The notes beneath the pieces were generated by a model that saw nothing but the letters and a program-made list of their open reading frames with translations, made no database searches and had not been told where the DNA came from. The position numbers and the translations under genes are program-made. Of a stretch of 64,000 nt of DNA, positions 43,509 through 54,417 are shown piece after piece. The first letter of the stretch is position 1, and every line of letters begins with the position of its first letter. Origin of the DNA: Molanna angustata. Lineage: Eukaryota; Arthropoda; Insecta; Trichoptera; Molannidae. The stretch lies in contig OY754981.1 in the NCBI GenBank assembly GCA_963576475.1, forward strand, positions 1,574,221 to 1,638,220, given 5' to 3'.

Positions 43509-43596
43509 ACAAGATGGATCGGTGGCAGAGCGGTTAGCGCGCTGGGTTAGTAATCCAGTGGTCGCGATTTCGAATCCTGCCTCGACCGATTTCGTT
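43509..43596 (+). repeat. tRNA-Thr-like SINE head
   Basis: Best-preserved head: GGTGGCAGAGCGGTTAGCGC, stem-loop CTGGGTTAGTAATCCAG with loop TTAGTAA (anticodon AGU) and B-box region GCGATTTCGAATCCTGCC, then CTCGACCGATTTCGTT. It breaks off at 43596, where the inverted-repeat arm begins. tRNA-like but followed by SINE sequence in other copies, so not called a tRNA gene. Confidence 0.8.
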
Positions 43597-43776
43597 AATC
43601 TTATTATTGCGAATATATCTCATATTATTTTAATAGCTATTTGCTTTACCATCTAGAATGTTTATCCATTTAAAATCTTATAACATATATATTTTTACTC
43701 AACAGACGTAACCATTGTAAAAGTCGCAATACATATTTCAACCATTTCTGTTATTCATAAAAATATATTCCATTAT

Positions 43777-44388
43777 CTTTACATATATATAATTCTTCTG
43801 TACGTCAGTACGTGTGTATGTCACTGAACTTTTCCTAAACGGCTGAACCGATTTTGATGAATTTTTTATGTGTGTTTGTGTGAGTCCCAGAATGGTTTAG
43901 ATTCACACAAATGGAATTTTAAATATTAATATAATAAAAGAAAAATATAAAAGGTGATTTTTTATGACTATCAATTATAACAGGTGGCGCTAATGTCGAA
44001 TTAGCAATGTTTAGTTTCTTCCATCTGACGTCGTAGTTTGGATTTTTTTGATATTTAAAGCAATTTTTGCCCTGTTTCGGCATTATTCATATTTCAATTA
44101 TATACATGGGCATGGAATTTTATTTTCTGTTCACTGTTTCATTATTATTCATATTTCAATTCATTCGTTTCCGTGTCCAGACCATACACATAGGTACGCT
44201 GTATTGGAATTATGTACGAAATGACAATCAATATAACCTCAAAGTGTTTAGCGGCTCATCGAACAAAAAAACGTAAGTTTGCTCAGCGAATAATAACATC
44301 CATATGATTCAAATATATGTTACATAATTTGAATCATATTTGGTTCACAAACAGTTCGGACAGGACAACGTTTGTCGGGTACGCTAGT
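43777..44388 (-). mobile_element. Helitron-like element in left arm
   Basis: Read on the minus strand it begins CTAGCGTACCCGACAAACG and TTGTCCTGTCC, and ends with ATCGGTTCAGCCGTTTAGG, CAGTGACATACACACG and a TATATATG tract. Its copy in the right arm is at 48378-48990; a more distant relative is at 33344. The 69-codon frame inside has no motif. Confidence 0.55.
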
Positions 44389-44531
44389 TTCTTATCATCA
44401 TAATAAATAGTAAATCGTATTAAAAATCATACCAACATCTACGAGTACGTAAATAATATTTGGAGAAAAATAATATTTTTTAAAAAAGTGAGCAAATGTA
44501 AATACACACTGAACTAGGTACTTTTTAACCA

Positions 44532-44699
44532 AACAAAAATGATTATGTTTCTACATATATATATATATATTTCCCCATTTTTTACGACCATTTCGGCTGA
44601 CTAGGCCCTTAGCAACTGGTTGATAAGGGCCTAGTCAGCCGAAACGGTCGTCCTATTAAAAGGGAAATATATATGTAGAAACATAATCATTTTTGTTTG
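44532..44699. mobile_element. Hairpin element in left arm
   Basis: A long inverted repeat (AAACAAAAATGATTATG ... CATAATCATTTTTGTTT) with stem segments ATTTCGGCTGACTAGGCCC and GGGCCTAGTCAGCCGAAA closes on the loop core GCAACTGGTTGA. Asymmetric stem parts are CCCCATTTTTTACGACC on the left and GGTCGTCCTATTAAAAGGG on the right. It could be a palindromic MITE. Confidence 0.75.
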
Positions 44700-45112
44700 A
44701 TTAAAAAATACCCGGTGCAATGGAGTTCTACACATTTAACACCGTCAGTATTGTCAAATTAAAAAATACATATATCTAATGTGAATACATAATAAATGCG
44801 AGTTCGAATCCTGCCTCGACCGATTTCGTTCACATAATATAGCACAAGCATTCATGCTTATTTTAGGGAACGTAGGAAGATGTATATGTACTTGTTTAAC
44901 AAGGACATATTCATTTTTTATTAAAAAAAAAAATAAAAAAATAACACACAGCGGATAGCACAAAGTACACAGCACACACACATATACATTGTGATGAAAC
45001 TTTCAGAATACAATCTCAGCATGATACTAGTTGATAATCTGTAATAAAAAACATGCGAAATCATAACTTCCCACTGGCCACAATATCGTATCACCTTGGG
45101 ATAGTGAGTTGT

Positions 45113-45584
45113 AATGAATAAAATAGGCAAATAATAATAACTTGTAATATTGTTGAACTGGATCAAATATTTTAGATGGGAATAATAAAAGAAAGGGTTG
45201 AAAGAAGGCATGTGTGATAAATGTAAATGAAGATTGTTAATATCCATACTTTACTAAATACTGAAGCCTGAAAAACCGACTTTAATTATCCCCGAGTTGA
45301 ATTCCAAATTCACGTGATTTGAATGTCAACAGGCCAATAAATGCTTGGAATTCAAAGTATTTTTTCTAGGAATTTTGTTGATTAAAAATTAAATGGTTAA
45401 AAATTTTCCTTTATACATGTTCCCTTTAAGGTAAAACAAGAAATAATCGAGCGCCAAAATCTCCTCTCATTACGCCTCGCATAATTTGCATATGTATGCT
45501 TTACCAATTTGATCTTTACCCTAACTTGAAAGTTCCATTGACCGTTACACTGAATACAAAAAGGAACTGAAATGTTTGGTTATC
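45113..45584. other. Unassigned spacer of the inverted repeat
   Basis: AT-rich; no repeat or frame supported. Confidence 0.4.
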
Positions 45585-45700
45585 GATATTTTAACCAAAC
45601 TTTTGTTATCAGTAACTAAAGTTTGGCTATTTCAACTGTACGGCTTGGTTGTGTACGCAAAACATTTTGTTGTTAGAGTTACCGAACGTACCGAACGTAA
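45585..45700 (+). repeat. Inner inverted repeat, left copy
   Basis: TTTTAACCAAACTTTTGTTATCAGTAAC and AACTGTACGGCTTGGTTGTG are matched in reverse complement, with divergence, at 47600-47715. The 66-codon frame over it is not supported. Confidence 0.6.
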
Positions 45701-46047
45701 GTTCACTCAATTCCAGAATTTAGATAAATTGCATCAAAATATTCATAAAATATTGGTATTATTTATTCCTAGTTGATTAAAAGAAGTACCTACGTGAAAG
45801 GTAGTATGTTCTGCAGTGTCAAAGTTCTCGCTTTTTTAATGGAAAAATTACCTGATTAAGTCACTATTAATTAAAAAAAGGATTCTAAAGACGTTCTTGC
45901 TCAATTGTAGACTATATGAAACAATGTAGTCTTAAGTATTTTATTTGAAAGTGAAAATAATTTGAGCTCATCAGGGAGTAATTTATATTATTTGAAATAT
46001 ATATTTAAACTCAAATTAGTCATAGAAATCTGCTTTTTTTACTACAA

Positions 46048-46397
46048 ATCCCTTTCAGAATCATTTTTTCTCTGTCTAATTCCATTACAGAATTGATAAT
46101 CTGTCCAGTTCCTTTACAGAATTAACACTCTATCCAATTCCTGTTCAGAATTAATACTCTGCCGAATTTCTTTATATAGTAAATACTCTGTCCAATTATT
46201 TTACAGAATTAATATTCTGTTCAATTCCTTTATAGAATTAACACACTGACCAATTCCTTTACATAATTACATAACATACTTACCAGTTACTTTACAGAAT
46301 TAATACTCTGTCCTATTTCTTTACACAATTTATACTCTGTCCAAATTATTTGCAGAATTAACACTATCCAATTCCTTTACCGAATTAATACTCTGTG
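46048..46397. repeat. 29-bp minisatellite, about 12 units
   Basis: Units of consensus CTGTCCAATTCCTTTACAGA plus ATTAATACT repeat at a 29-bp period, with one 37-bp unit and two short ones. The CAGAATTAA core is the best preserved part. No coding. Confidence 0.9.
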
Positions 46398-46674
46398 ATC
46401 CGTTTTCAGCTGATGAAAATTCTATTGACATGGAGTCAAGTATTATATAAGCAGTAGGTACATTATACGTATATGTGTCAAGCATACCTACAGTGATTCT
46501 GCATATTTTAATCAACTTGTTCTACATATTTTATTCCAACCTAGATTTTTTAGCGTTTTTTTTTTAATTTTGACATTAAGGTATATAGGTATTCAATTTA
46601 GATCTAGATAAGCTTCAGCCGGTATGTTTCACTGATCTCAGTTAATAATATCGTTAAATACCAGTATTCTCTGA

Positions 46675-46790
46675 CCAGCGGGCAACTTCCTAGAGAAATT
46701 ATTTCAAATGAATTTCTCCTCTGTTGAGAATCGAACCCATGAAGTCAGCACAGCAAGCCTAAAAACATACCACTACGCTATCGCGGTAGG
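46675..46790 (-). repeat. Third tRNA-derived SINE type
   Basis: The minus strand shows GCCTACCGCGATAGCGTAG, A-box-like TAGCGTAGTGG, B box GGGTTCGATTC, then AACAGAGGAGAAATTCATTT and GAAATAATTTCTCTAGGAAG. A shorter relative is at 61581-61700. Head and body are in SINE order; not a canonical tRNA. Confidence 0.65.
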
Positions 46791-47599
46791 CCATTACTAC
46801 AATAGTTATTCAATAATATTATGTTCATAATGAAAGCACGTATAATGTCCGTATTACATAGATATCTCAGAAAATAAGAAATATTGCCAGTGTGTCGAAT
46901 TTTATGAAGAGCGCCGCGTCTTTTTGGAGTTCATAAATAATAAATGTCCGGAAGTTGAAGAGGTGAGGGTGAGTGTGAGGGGTCGCCAACTCTGATCTAG
47001 TGGTCAAGTGACACCCCTTACCATCGCATCCCACCCCTGACTCGATCCTTTGTGTCCAACATACCCCTGTCTTGTCAATAAATTATACATTATGTACCTA
47101 CCTTCCTACTCTTCAACACGTTTACTCGATACCTCTCTTGTTCGAATCTGACACAAAATTTGAAATTGAAATTTATATCTTGTTGAGAATTTTAGGTCAC
47201 AGCACTTTTTACTTTTTAACGATAGAAAAATCGGGTTATTCTGAAATCGAAATCTTTTATTTTATGTCAGTAATTTATCAATAGATACATAAGTAAGTAT
47301 TGGTGATATTTTCTATGGTTTTTGGCTTGGTGCATTAAATTTTTTTCGTTAGCTGAAATAAATTCACTAAATCAGTAACAATGAACAAAGTCGATTTAAT
47401 ACAAACAAATGAGAACGAAAAATTGTCGGCGTTTGAGAACAAGTTATGATGTGTTGTGTACGTAAATCTCCATTCCCCTTATTTTTTTTGGTTAAATTTA
47501 ATTAGACTTTAATAATAGATAACAATAGCGGCTGCAATAGTTGTTTTGTAAATTGAATGAAAATTACACCGAAAAACAAATTGGTTAACAGTAACAAAA
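46791..47599. other. No recognised feature
   Basis: AT-rich with a CCCCTTACCATCGCATCCC patch near 47015. No supported frame. Confidence 0.4.
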
Positions 47600-47715
47600 T
47601 TTCATGTTAAAATTAACCGAACTAAAGTGACTACAAAACATTTAGTTTTGTGCACACAACCAAACAGTACAGTTATAAATAGATAAACTTTTTTTACTGA
47701 TAACAAAGGTTTGGC
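47600..47715 (-). repeat. Inner inverted repeat, right copy
   Basis: Reverse complement, about 75-80 percent alike by eye, of 45585-45700. The pair nests inside the outer arms and may be the termini of an older transposon. Confidence 0.55.
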
Positions 47716-48055
47716 TAAAACGCAGGTAGCCTGTTGGGTTGTCATATTTTTTAAATGTAGTTGTAGGAAAAATGTTATCAACACCTTTGTCATTTGAGGT
47801 TAGGAGCAAGTTTATTATTATTTTTTTTTTAATAAAAATGAATATTTCCTTGTTAAACAAGTATGTAGATATACAACTTCCTAGATTCCCTAAAATAAGC
47901 AAAAATGCTTGTGCTATATTATGTGAACGAAATCGGTCGAGGCAGGATTCGAACTCGCATTTATTATGTATTCACATTAGATATGAATTTTTTGATTTGA
48001 CAATACTGACGGTGTTAAATGTGTAGAACTCCATTGCACTAGGTACTTTTTAACC

Positions 48056-48212
48056 AAACAAAAATGATTATGTTTCTGCATATATATTTCCCTTATTTTT
48101 TACGACCATTTCGGCTGACTAGGCCCTTAGCAACTGGTTGATAAGGGCCTAGTCAGCCGAAACGGTCGTCCTATTAAAAGGGAAATATATATGTAGAAAC
48201 ATAATCATTTTC
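48056..48212. mobile_element. Hairpin element in right arm
   Basis: Same hairpin as 44532-44699 and in the same orientation on the plus strand: loop core GCAACTGGTTGA, left stem part TTTTTTACGACC, right stem part GGTCGTCCTATTAAAAGGG. In a simple inverted duplication it should be reversed. Confidence 0.75.
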
Positions 48213-48377
48213 ACAGTATGTATTTACATTTGCTCACATTTTTAAAATAAATTATATTTCTCCAAATATTATTTACGTACTCGTAGATGTTGGTATGATT
48301 TTTAATACGATTTACTATTTATTATGATAATAAGAAGGTCTACAATGCACCCATCATTTTTAATAATTTTATACTTA

Positions 48378-48990
48378 AACTAGCGTACCCGACAAACGTT
48401 GTCCTGTCCGAACTGTTTGTGAACCAAATATGATTCAAATTATGTAACATATATTTGAATCATATGGATGTTATTATTCGCTGAGCAAACTTACGTTTTT
48501 TTGTTCGATGAGTCGCTAAACACTTTGAGGTTATATTGATTGTCATTTCGTACATAATTCCAATACAGCGTACCTATGTGTATGGTCTGGACACGGAAAC
48601 GAATGAATTGAAATATGAATAATAATGAAACAGTGAACAGAAAATAAAATTCCATGCCCATGTATATAATTGAAATATGAATAATGCCGAAACAGGGCAA
48701 AAATTGCTTTAAATATCAAAAAAATCCAAACTACGACGCCAGATGGAAGAAACTAAACATTGCTAATTCGACATAAGGGCCACCTGTTATAATTGATAGT
48801 CATAAAAAATCACATTTTATATTTTTCTTTTATTATATTAATATTTAAAATTCCATTTTGTGAATTTAAACCATTCTGGGACTCACACAAACACACATAA
48901 AAAATTCATCAAAATCGGTTCAGCCGTTTAGGAAAAGTTCAGTGACATACACACGTACTGACGTACAGAAGAATTATATATATGTAAAGA
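48378..48990 (+). mobile_element. Helitron-like element in right arm
   Basis: Begins ACTAGCGTACCCGACAAACG and ends with ATCGGTTCAGCCGTTTAGG, AGTGACATACACACG and TATATATGTAAAG. It is the mirror of the left-arm element. Confidence 0.55.
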
Positions 48991-49724
48991 TAATGGAATA
49001 TATTTTTATGAATAACAGAAATGGTTGAAATATGTATTGCGACTTTTACAATGGTTACGTCTGTTGAGTAAAAATATATATGTTATAAGATTTTAAATGG
49101 ATAAACATTCTAGATGGTAAAGCAAATAGCTATTAAAATAATATGAGATATATTCGCAATAATAAGATTTACGAATTACCAAGAATATAAAACAATTTAT
49201 GTTCGAGAGAAATAAACAGGAGTTTCATTGAACGACATCAAATTTTGCATTTGCACGGCTCATAAATTAAAACGATAAATTTTCATCTTCATTTCATCTC
49301 CTCTGCATCCTGCCACTTCCTCTGCCAGGATAATAAAGGACTCTTGTCTACCTCCTCGGCATCAGTAATCTTCACCATTCCTGCATCATAACCACACCGA
49401 TCCTCTTTATATATTGACAATAAAAACAGCTGCCATCATTTGTAGGAGAAAGCAAAACATAAAGTACCTACAACACGCAATGGGCCGGTGTTGGAGCAGT
49501 TGAACCCAATCAAAGTAATATTTTCATATATTTATTTTTACTAATATAGATTAAAGTTGTTTCATCATATTTTCAAATACGACTAATGGCTCGTTTCACC
49601 ACCTCTGGATAATGTGCTTTACCCTTTCTTAACCGATGATTCGAATTGAATCATTAATGTATTTTACGTAGGTATATCTCAATGAAAATTGTTATCAGCT
49701 ATATTTATTTATTTAATATTGCTT

Positions 49725-49928
49725 CTCGGGCAACTAACAGGTACTATGTCAAATATTAATTTGACACGCACCCAATAACAAGTTGCCACATTCTGGAGAC
49801 TTACGATATTAATCGTCTCACAGATCCAGACTGAAAACACAATTAAAAACTGTGTCTCCACCGGGAATCGAACCCGGGACCTTTGGATCAGCAGTCAGAT
49901 ACCCAACCAACTGAGCCACGAAGGCCGA
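49725..49928 (-). repeat. tRNA-derived SINE family T, best copy
   Basis: The minus strand starts GGCCTTCGTGGCTCAGTTGG (perfect A box TGGCTCAGTTGG), with B box GGGTTCGATTCCC. It then runs GTGGAGACACAG, TTTTCAGTCTGGATCTGTG, GTAAGTCTCCAGAATGTGG, ATTGGGTGCGTGTC and ends TTAGTTGCCCGAGAAG. Both Pol III boxes are intact, so it is the copy most likely to be transcribed. The tRNA of origin is unclear because the anticodon arm no longer pairs well. Confidence 0.9.
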
Positions 49929-51213
49929 CAATATTATTTCTCTTCTACATTATTAATCACAATATTTTTGATCGCTTACTGAGAATGACGGAAATTTATG
50001 TACTCGGTTATTGTACAGTTGAAAACTCGGTTATTGCGAAATGTGCTTTTCTTGCTAAACAAGGTAATTCAAAATTTAATAAATGTGATTTTTTTTTTGT
50101 TTTCTGGTATGCTATATTTTTTTTAATTATGTAATTATATTTCCTTCAATCTCTAATAACAATTAAAAATGAAAGATTTTTTATTTTATGAAAAGTATAT
50201 AGTTTTATATATTAATGATGACAATGGGAATCGTTAAAATTTCCAAAAAAGGGAAAAAATAAAATTATAAAAATTATCAAAATCTCTTTATTCAACGTAC
50301 AACTTGTTTCAACGCACCTTCAACCCATTCCAGTTTTGCCAGAATTGTCATTTTCATCAATTCAATAATTTACCCAGTTCGAGTTATGAGTAATCAACAA
50401 TCCCACTGAAAAAGAAAAAAAAAATCAAAACAAGAACAACATTTTTAATGAATTTATCAATACTTATTTTTCCCTCAATGCACCCTTTAACTTGTGCCGG
50501 TCCTGATAGTTATGAATGAGAGGCAATAGGCGCAAGAAAATATTATTATATTTACCAACGGGTATCAACGGGCCACTCAATACAAATTAATTCTCGTAAA
50601 AGGGTTTCCTTATATTTAATATAAGGAAGGATCTTGCGAACAATAATAAAATACTTGCTCTATATATTCACAAAAATGCAAGAATATACTTTTTATTAAA
50701 AAAATAACACGAAGACCATGACTGTCTTGTCTAATTCATAAAAAATATCATTTTGAAATGAAAAAAATAAATACTGTGAGGCACCGGCTTAGAATAGTGG
50801 TTCCACTATTTTCTATTATTATCATTTTATCTGTCCCGTAAGAGTCGGGTAATCGAAAATACACAACACAAAATAATTATTAATTTTTAATGGGTGGTTT
50901 TTTGATATTTCATTTTATTATATATTTCCTTCGTTATAAAATTATTTTTGATCATTTGTTTAGATTATTCAATAATATAAAAATAGGTATTAATATAGGT
51001 ATTTTTTTACGGCGCTGGCCGATTTAGTAATGATATTAATAACAATTAAGCACTATAAATAATAACACTCATTTACGATTATTACCATTATACACTTCCT
51101 CAAAAGAATTAGCAGATCAATGCGTAAATTGTAAATTATTTAATAGAACAAAATAAAATGCAACAAACGCATCATCAAGCTTTCAATTGGGAATAGTTCA
51201 CCCATCCAGATAC
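49929..51213. other. No recognised gene
   Basis: AT-rich DNA. A CCTTATATTTAATATAAGG inverted repeat is near 50610. A CCTCAAAAGAATTAGCAG motif at 51101 also appears, diverged, at 25058. Confidence 0.4.
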
Positions 51214-51660
51214 TTAACATATCAAAGGATTAGGCTCTGAGGAGGTCTCTATACTACCTAACAACCCTACTGATTCCCGAATATTAATGTTTAAAAAATC
51301 TTTAACGATTCTACATGTATTCATTATTACCGTTTTTTGAATTTTTATTATTAAGTTTTTCGATAAATCTATAATTTCTAAATTACGTATTAACGATTTT
51401 GGAATAATGCCAGTGGCTGAAATAATGAACGGTAATATTATTATTTTACGATAATGCCAAATTTAAGTCTTTTAATCTCGTTACCTAAAGCGGTGTATTT
51501 TCTATTTTTTTTGATCAAAAGTTTTTATAATATTACTAGAATTTGGAATAGCCACGTCGCAAATATATGTTATTTTTTTAATTTTATCATGTTATTTTTT
51601 AATTTCATCGGGTCTGTTATGTTGAATTGACCGGTCAGTTAATATTGTTTTATCTTAATA
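51214..51660 (-). pseudogene. LINE C-terminal remnant of the TDRxxxxNRPD type
   Basis: Minus strand: TILTDRSIQHNRPDEI, then ITYICDVAIPNSSNIIKTFD, a TAG and frame change, KYTALGNEIKRLKFGII, PFIISATGIIPKSLIRNLE, IQKTVIMNTCRIVKDFLNI, and a stop at 51214-51216. This motif order (TDRTxxxNRPD, IDVAxPxxxN, KYxxLAxEIKxxW, PxxISAxGxIP) is the C-terminal domain of a LINE class that I recall as R2-like or related. At least one stop and one frameshift; no start. Confidence 0.8.
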
Positions 51661-51964
51661 AAGCGAAATATTATTATTTGCTAAAAATGAAATAAAAAAA
51701 TATTTTTATTATTATTATTTATTTAATATACGTATTGATAAAGGTTTTTTTATTTATTCCTTATGAAATAGGGTCTGGCACCTGGGAGTGATTGCGTTTA
51801 CCAGTGTGCATCCCCTTTCTATAGAAGAAAATTGCAGATTTTAGTATAATTTGTATCTTTGTAAGTCCGTTTTGTGCTTTAATGTCATCCATCTGATTAC
51901 AAAAAAGCTTGGTGATATGTTCATAGCACACCCGGGAAGATTTCTGAAAAAAAATAACAGCATA

Positions 51965-52205
51965 ATAATCATCAATCATCATTGGCCCTACAGCCCGTTA
52001 TGGGCCTTGGCCTCCTTCAGTATCCGTCGCCATTTCTCCCTGCACTCTCGTCTCTCTTCCAGTTGGTAAGGCCCAGCACTCGTATATCAGCCTCCACATC
52101 GTCCAGCCATCTCATTTTTGGTTCACCATCGATGAGGTTCACCATCCATTTTGAATGCAGTGCCTTTTCAGGTGAGACGACACTGGTGAGTGAGAATGTA
52201 CACAT
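51965..52205 (-). pseudogene. LINE C-terminal tip (EAKAHNGL type)
   Basis: Minus strand: EPKMRWLDDVEADIRVLGLT, then in a shifted frame REKWRRILKEAKAHNGL, stop near 51980. The form RWLDDVExDLRxLGVxxW...EEAKARNGL is common in insect LINEs. About 75 codons with one frameshift. Confidence 0.75.
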
Positions 52206-52262
52206 GTATCGTCACACCCGTACACCTGTCGCTGGATTCCCCAAATTTTCGTTTGTAACGTG
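52205..52262 (-). repeat. Repeat family R fragment
   Basis: CGTCACACCCGTACACCTGT, CGCTGGATTCCCCA match the family in minus orientation. Confidence 0.5.
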
Positions 52263-53394
52263 ATGTACCTATTACCAATTGTATTGCGATGTAAAGATGT
52301 GATCACTGAATTTCATAGTTCAGAGAAGTTATATATAAGTAAGAAAAATACGAATTGTTCTCAATAAAATGAGTATTTTATCTACGTCAATAAATTCTAC
52401 TTAATATAATTTTTCCTCTGTTCAATATATATATTATGTTCTAGGCCCTAAGACCTATAGTCCTGTGATGGCGAACCTTGGGCACGCGTGCTAAAACGAG
52501 GTAAAATTTTGTTGAGAAAAAAATCGAGTATTAATATCATTGTATTTTTCGTTTAGATAGATATTCATAAATTGTGATGTATTCATAGAATAATAATAAA
52601 ACTATAGAATATTCATTCCCATACAATATCTCCCTGAAAAAGTGAAGCCGTTTTATTGGCCGGCTCGTGTCAATATATGTATGACTCTGCTGGTAGACAT
52701 TGTTCGTATAGTACTACTCGTTATGACTGCGTAAATAATTTTGCAAGCAGTTAAAAAATTACCTATTTGGAGAACGTATCACACAGACGGCATAAATGCT
52801 TACTGAATGCTCGTAGCAAAATGTTGACCAAATTAGTCAACATAAAGCAGTCGCGTTTACTGCAGGCTAAAGAGTATTCTATACTATTATTATTCTATGT
52901 TCTGGTGATAACATGTTTGTTTTAAATGACTTTAATGATTCAAATTTTAATTTGTCTTGGGAATTTTATTCAATAATATAATAATTATAATATTTTGTAT
53001 CTTATTTAGTAAGTTAAATATCTATTCGTCGGTATCATCAGAGGGGCAAGTCTGGTCCAACTGGTGAAATCAAAACCCTCACGATTACACATACCACGGA
53101 AATAATTATTATTTGGAGTTCTACAATATCTTTAAATGTCATAGAACTCCATATGATATGGGTAATCACGAGGGTTTTGATTTCGCCGGTTGGACAAGAC
53201 TTGGCCCATGGCGTCTTACAAGGGAGAGAGTGAGTGTTGCCACTCTCATTATAAATTGACTATATTATTAAATACGTTATTATTTTTATTTATTTATTAA
53301 TTAAGGAAACATACAATTTTGTAAATATATTGTAATGATCATATTTTGTTTTATATTTAATTGTGTATTTGATTATTTGATTTTAATGTATTGT
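52263..53394. other. No recognised gene
   Basis: AT-rich DNA. Segments near 53060-53200 contain an imperfect inverted repeat (AAAACCCTCACGATTACAC and ATCACGAGGGTTTTGATTTC, with CTGGTCCAACTGG / CCGGTTGGACAAG), which also resembles 19430-19460 and 24700-24740. Confidence 0.4.
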
Positions 53395-53945
53395 TAATTC
53401 ACAATCATCATCATCAGCAATGGCGCTACAGCCCGATGTGGGCCTTGGCCTCCTCAAGAAACTGCCTCCACTCCGCCCTGTCGGCAGCAAGTCTCTTCCA
53501 ATTTGTCTGTCCGATCGCTAACTATATAATTGCTATTGCTATCTTTGGACCCGGCTATCCTCCATTCTACAACGTTTGGTTCGCCATACATTATTTCTAG
53601 CTCATGGTTAAACCGGATCCTCCATGATCCTCCATCACAAGTAGGGCCAAATATTTTGTGAAGTATTTTCCTTTCGAACACCAACAATGCATTTCGTCCT
53701 TCTTGGTCAATGTCCACTATTCTGATGCATACCTATGTCATGAACGGTCTAAGAAGAGTTTTGTAAATGAGGGTTTTTGTTTTTCGAGAGATGAGTCGTG
53801 ACCTTAAATGCTTTAGCAGTCCATAATAGCATCTATTTGCCGCGGCAAGTCATGCCCTTATTTCCGCACTGGTTCTGTTGTCCGCTGTAACAAGAGATCC
53901 CAGGTATGTGAATGATTCATCGGCTTCTAGCTGATGGGTTCCCAC
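53395..53945 (-). pseudogene. LINE remnant downstream of reverse transcriptase
   Basis: Minus strand: VGTHQLEADESFTYLGSLVT, ADNRTSAEIRA, LLKHLRSRLISRKTKTLIYK, RNALLVFERKILHKIFGP, SWRIRFNHELEIMYGEPNVV, and in a shifted frame RAEWRQFLEEAKAHIGL with a stop. This is the usual C-terminal order (FxYLGSxxT, ...LxxFERKxLRxIxGP). Several frameshifts; core absent. Confidence 0.8.
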
Positions 53946-53947
53946 TG

Positions 53948-54417
53948 ATAAATAAATAAATATAATAATAGTACAAAAATAAAGAAAAACCAGCAAAGTT
54001 TCCATAAACGGTTCTTCCCCCCACCACCACCCGTTCTGCTTATGGGGACTAATAACGGCCCCTTGCAAAACTCTGAAAGAACACATAAAGAACATACGAA
54101 GAGTCCGGAGAACTCTAAAACCTTGCAGACACTGCACTTAATGTGCCAAAGAGAGCTAATCATGTTGAAACCACTGGCTCACTGCTCACTGATAGTGAAG
54201 ATAATAGTGCACCGAATTTAAGACAGAAAGTCTTGAAAGCCCTAAAGTTGCTCTTCGTGGCTACAAGGTCCGCATGTCCAATGGGTCCAAAGAAATTCCC
54301 TCGGACATCGTCGTAGAGTTCTCGTCGGAAAGTTGACACGGAGAAGTTAGAGCATTCCCATAGGATATGCTCAGAAGTCTGTCCATAAACGGTTAACAAG
54401 AGATATTTAGTGTGCAA
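53948..54417 (-). pseudogene. R1-like LINE C-terminus and 3' UTR, second copy
   Basis: The minus strand encodes TSEHILWECSNFSVSTFRRE, then LYDDVRGNFFGPIGHADLV and SNFRAFKTFCLKFG, stop at 54160-54162. The 3' UTR (GTTTTAGAGTTCTCCGGAC, CCGTTATTAGTCCCCATAAG) extends to an (ATTT)n-like tail at about 53948. Closely matches 38970-39370 on the plus strand. Confidence 0.8.

Larger units (their letters stand above)
43597..44942 (+). repeat. Left arm of large inverted repeat
   Basis: About 1346 bp reverse-complementary to 47815-49169. In order: AATCTTATTATTGCG edge, a Helitron-like element on the minus strand (43777-44388), a hairpin element (44532-44699), a unique segment, and the 3' part of a tRNA-Thr-like SINE (from GCGAGTTCGAATCC at about 44798 to its A-rich tail). 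The arms match closely except at the hairpin, which has the same orientation in both. Confidence 0.9.
43331..45112 (-). repeat. Family M copy split by SINE and inverted-repeat arm
   Basis: Left part 43331-43508 (AAATTTCACATTTTAAGTTT to GCCGTACATAAC) and right part 44943-45112 (ATAACACACAGCGG to GATAGTGAGTTG) are consecutive in other copies. ATAAC at both junctions is a possible TSD of the SINE insertion. The left end is truncated. Confidence 0.75.
47815..49169 (-). repeat. Right arm of large inverted repeat
   Basis: Reverse complement of 43597-44942, from the SINE tail (TTAATAAAAATGAATATTTC) through the SINE 3' part, hairpin element (48056-48212), Helitron-like element (48378-48990) to GCAATAATAAGATT at 49169. 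The SINE here also starts at the GCGAGTTCGAATCC position, so both arms carry the same truncation. Confidence 0.9.

Noticed and set aside
43509..43596. Possible tRNA-Thr (AGU) gene
   Set aside because: The same head continues into a SINE body in other copies, the acceptor stem does not pair, and this copy is broken at 43596.
44532..44699. Rho-independent terminator or microRNA precursor
   Set aside because: The long hairpin recurs with flanking symmetric AT ends, better explained as a palindromic transposon; no expression evidence is available.
49857..49928. Possible tRNA gene on the minus strand
   Set aside because: A and B boxes are good but the anticodon and acceptor stems do not close, and the sequence is the head of a repeated SINE.
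53850..54163. Minus-strand frames with Cys/Phe-rich sequence
   Set aside because: They cover the non-coding 3' UTR of an R1-like LINE and the junction with another LINE.
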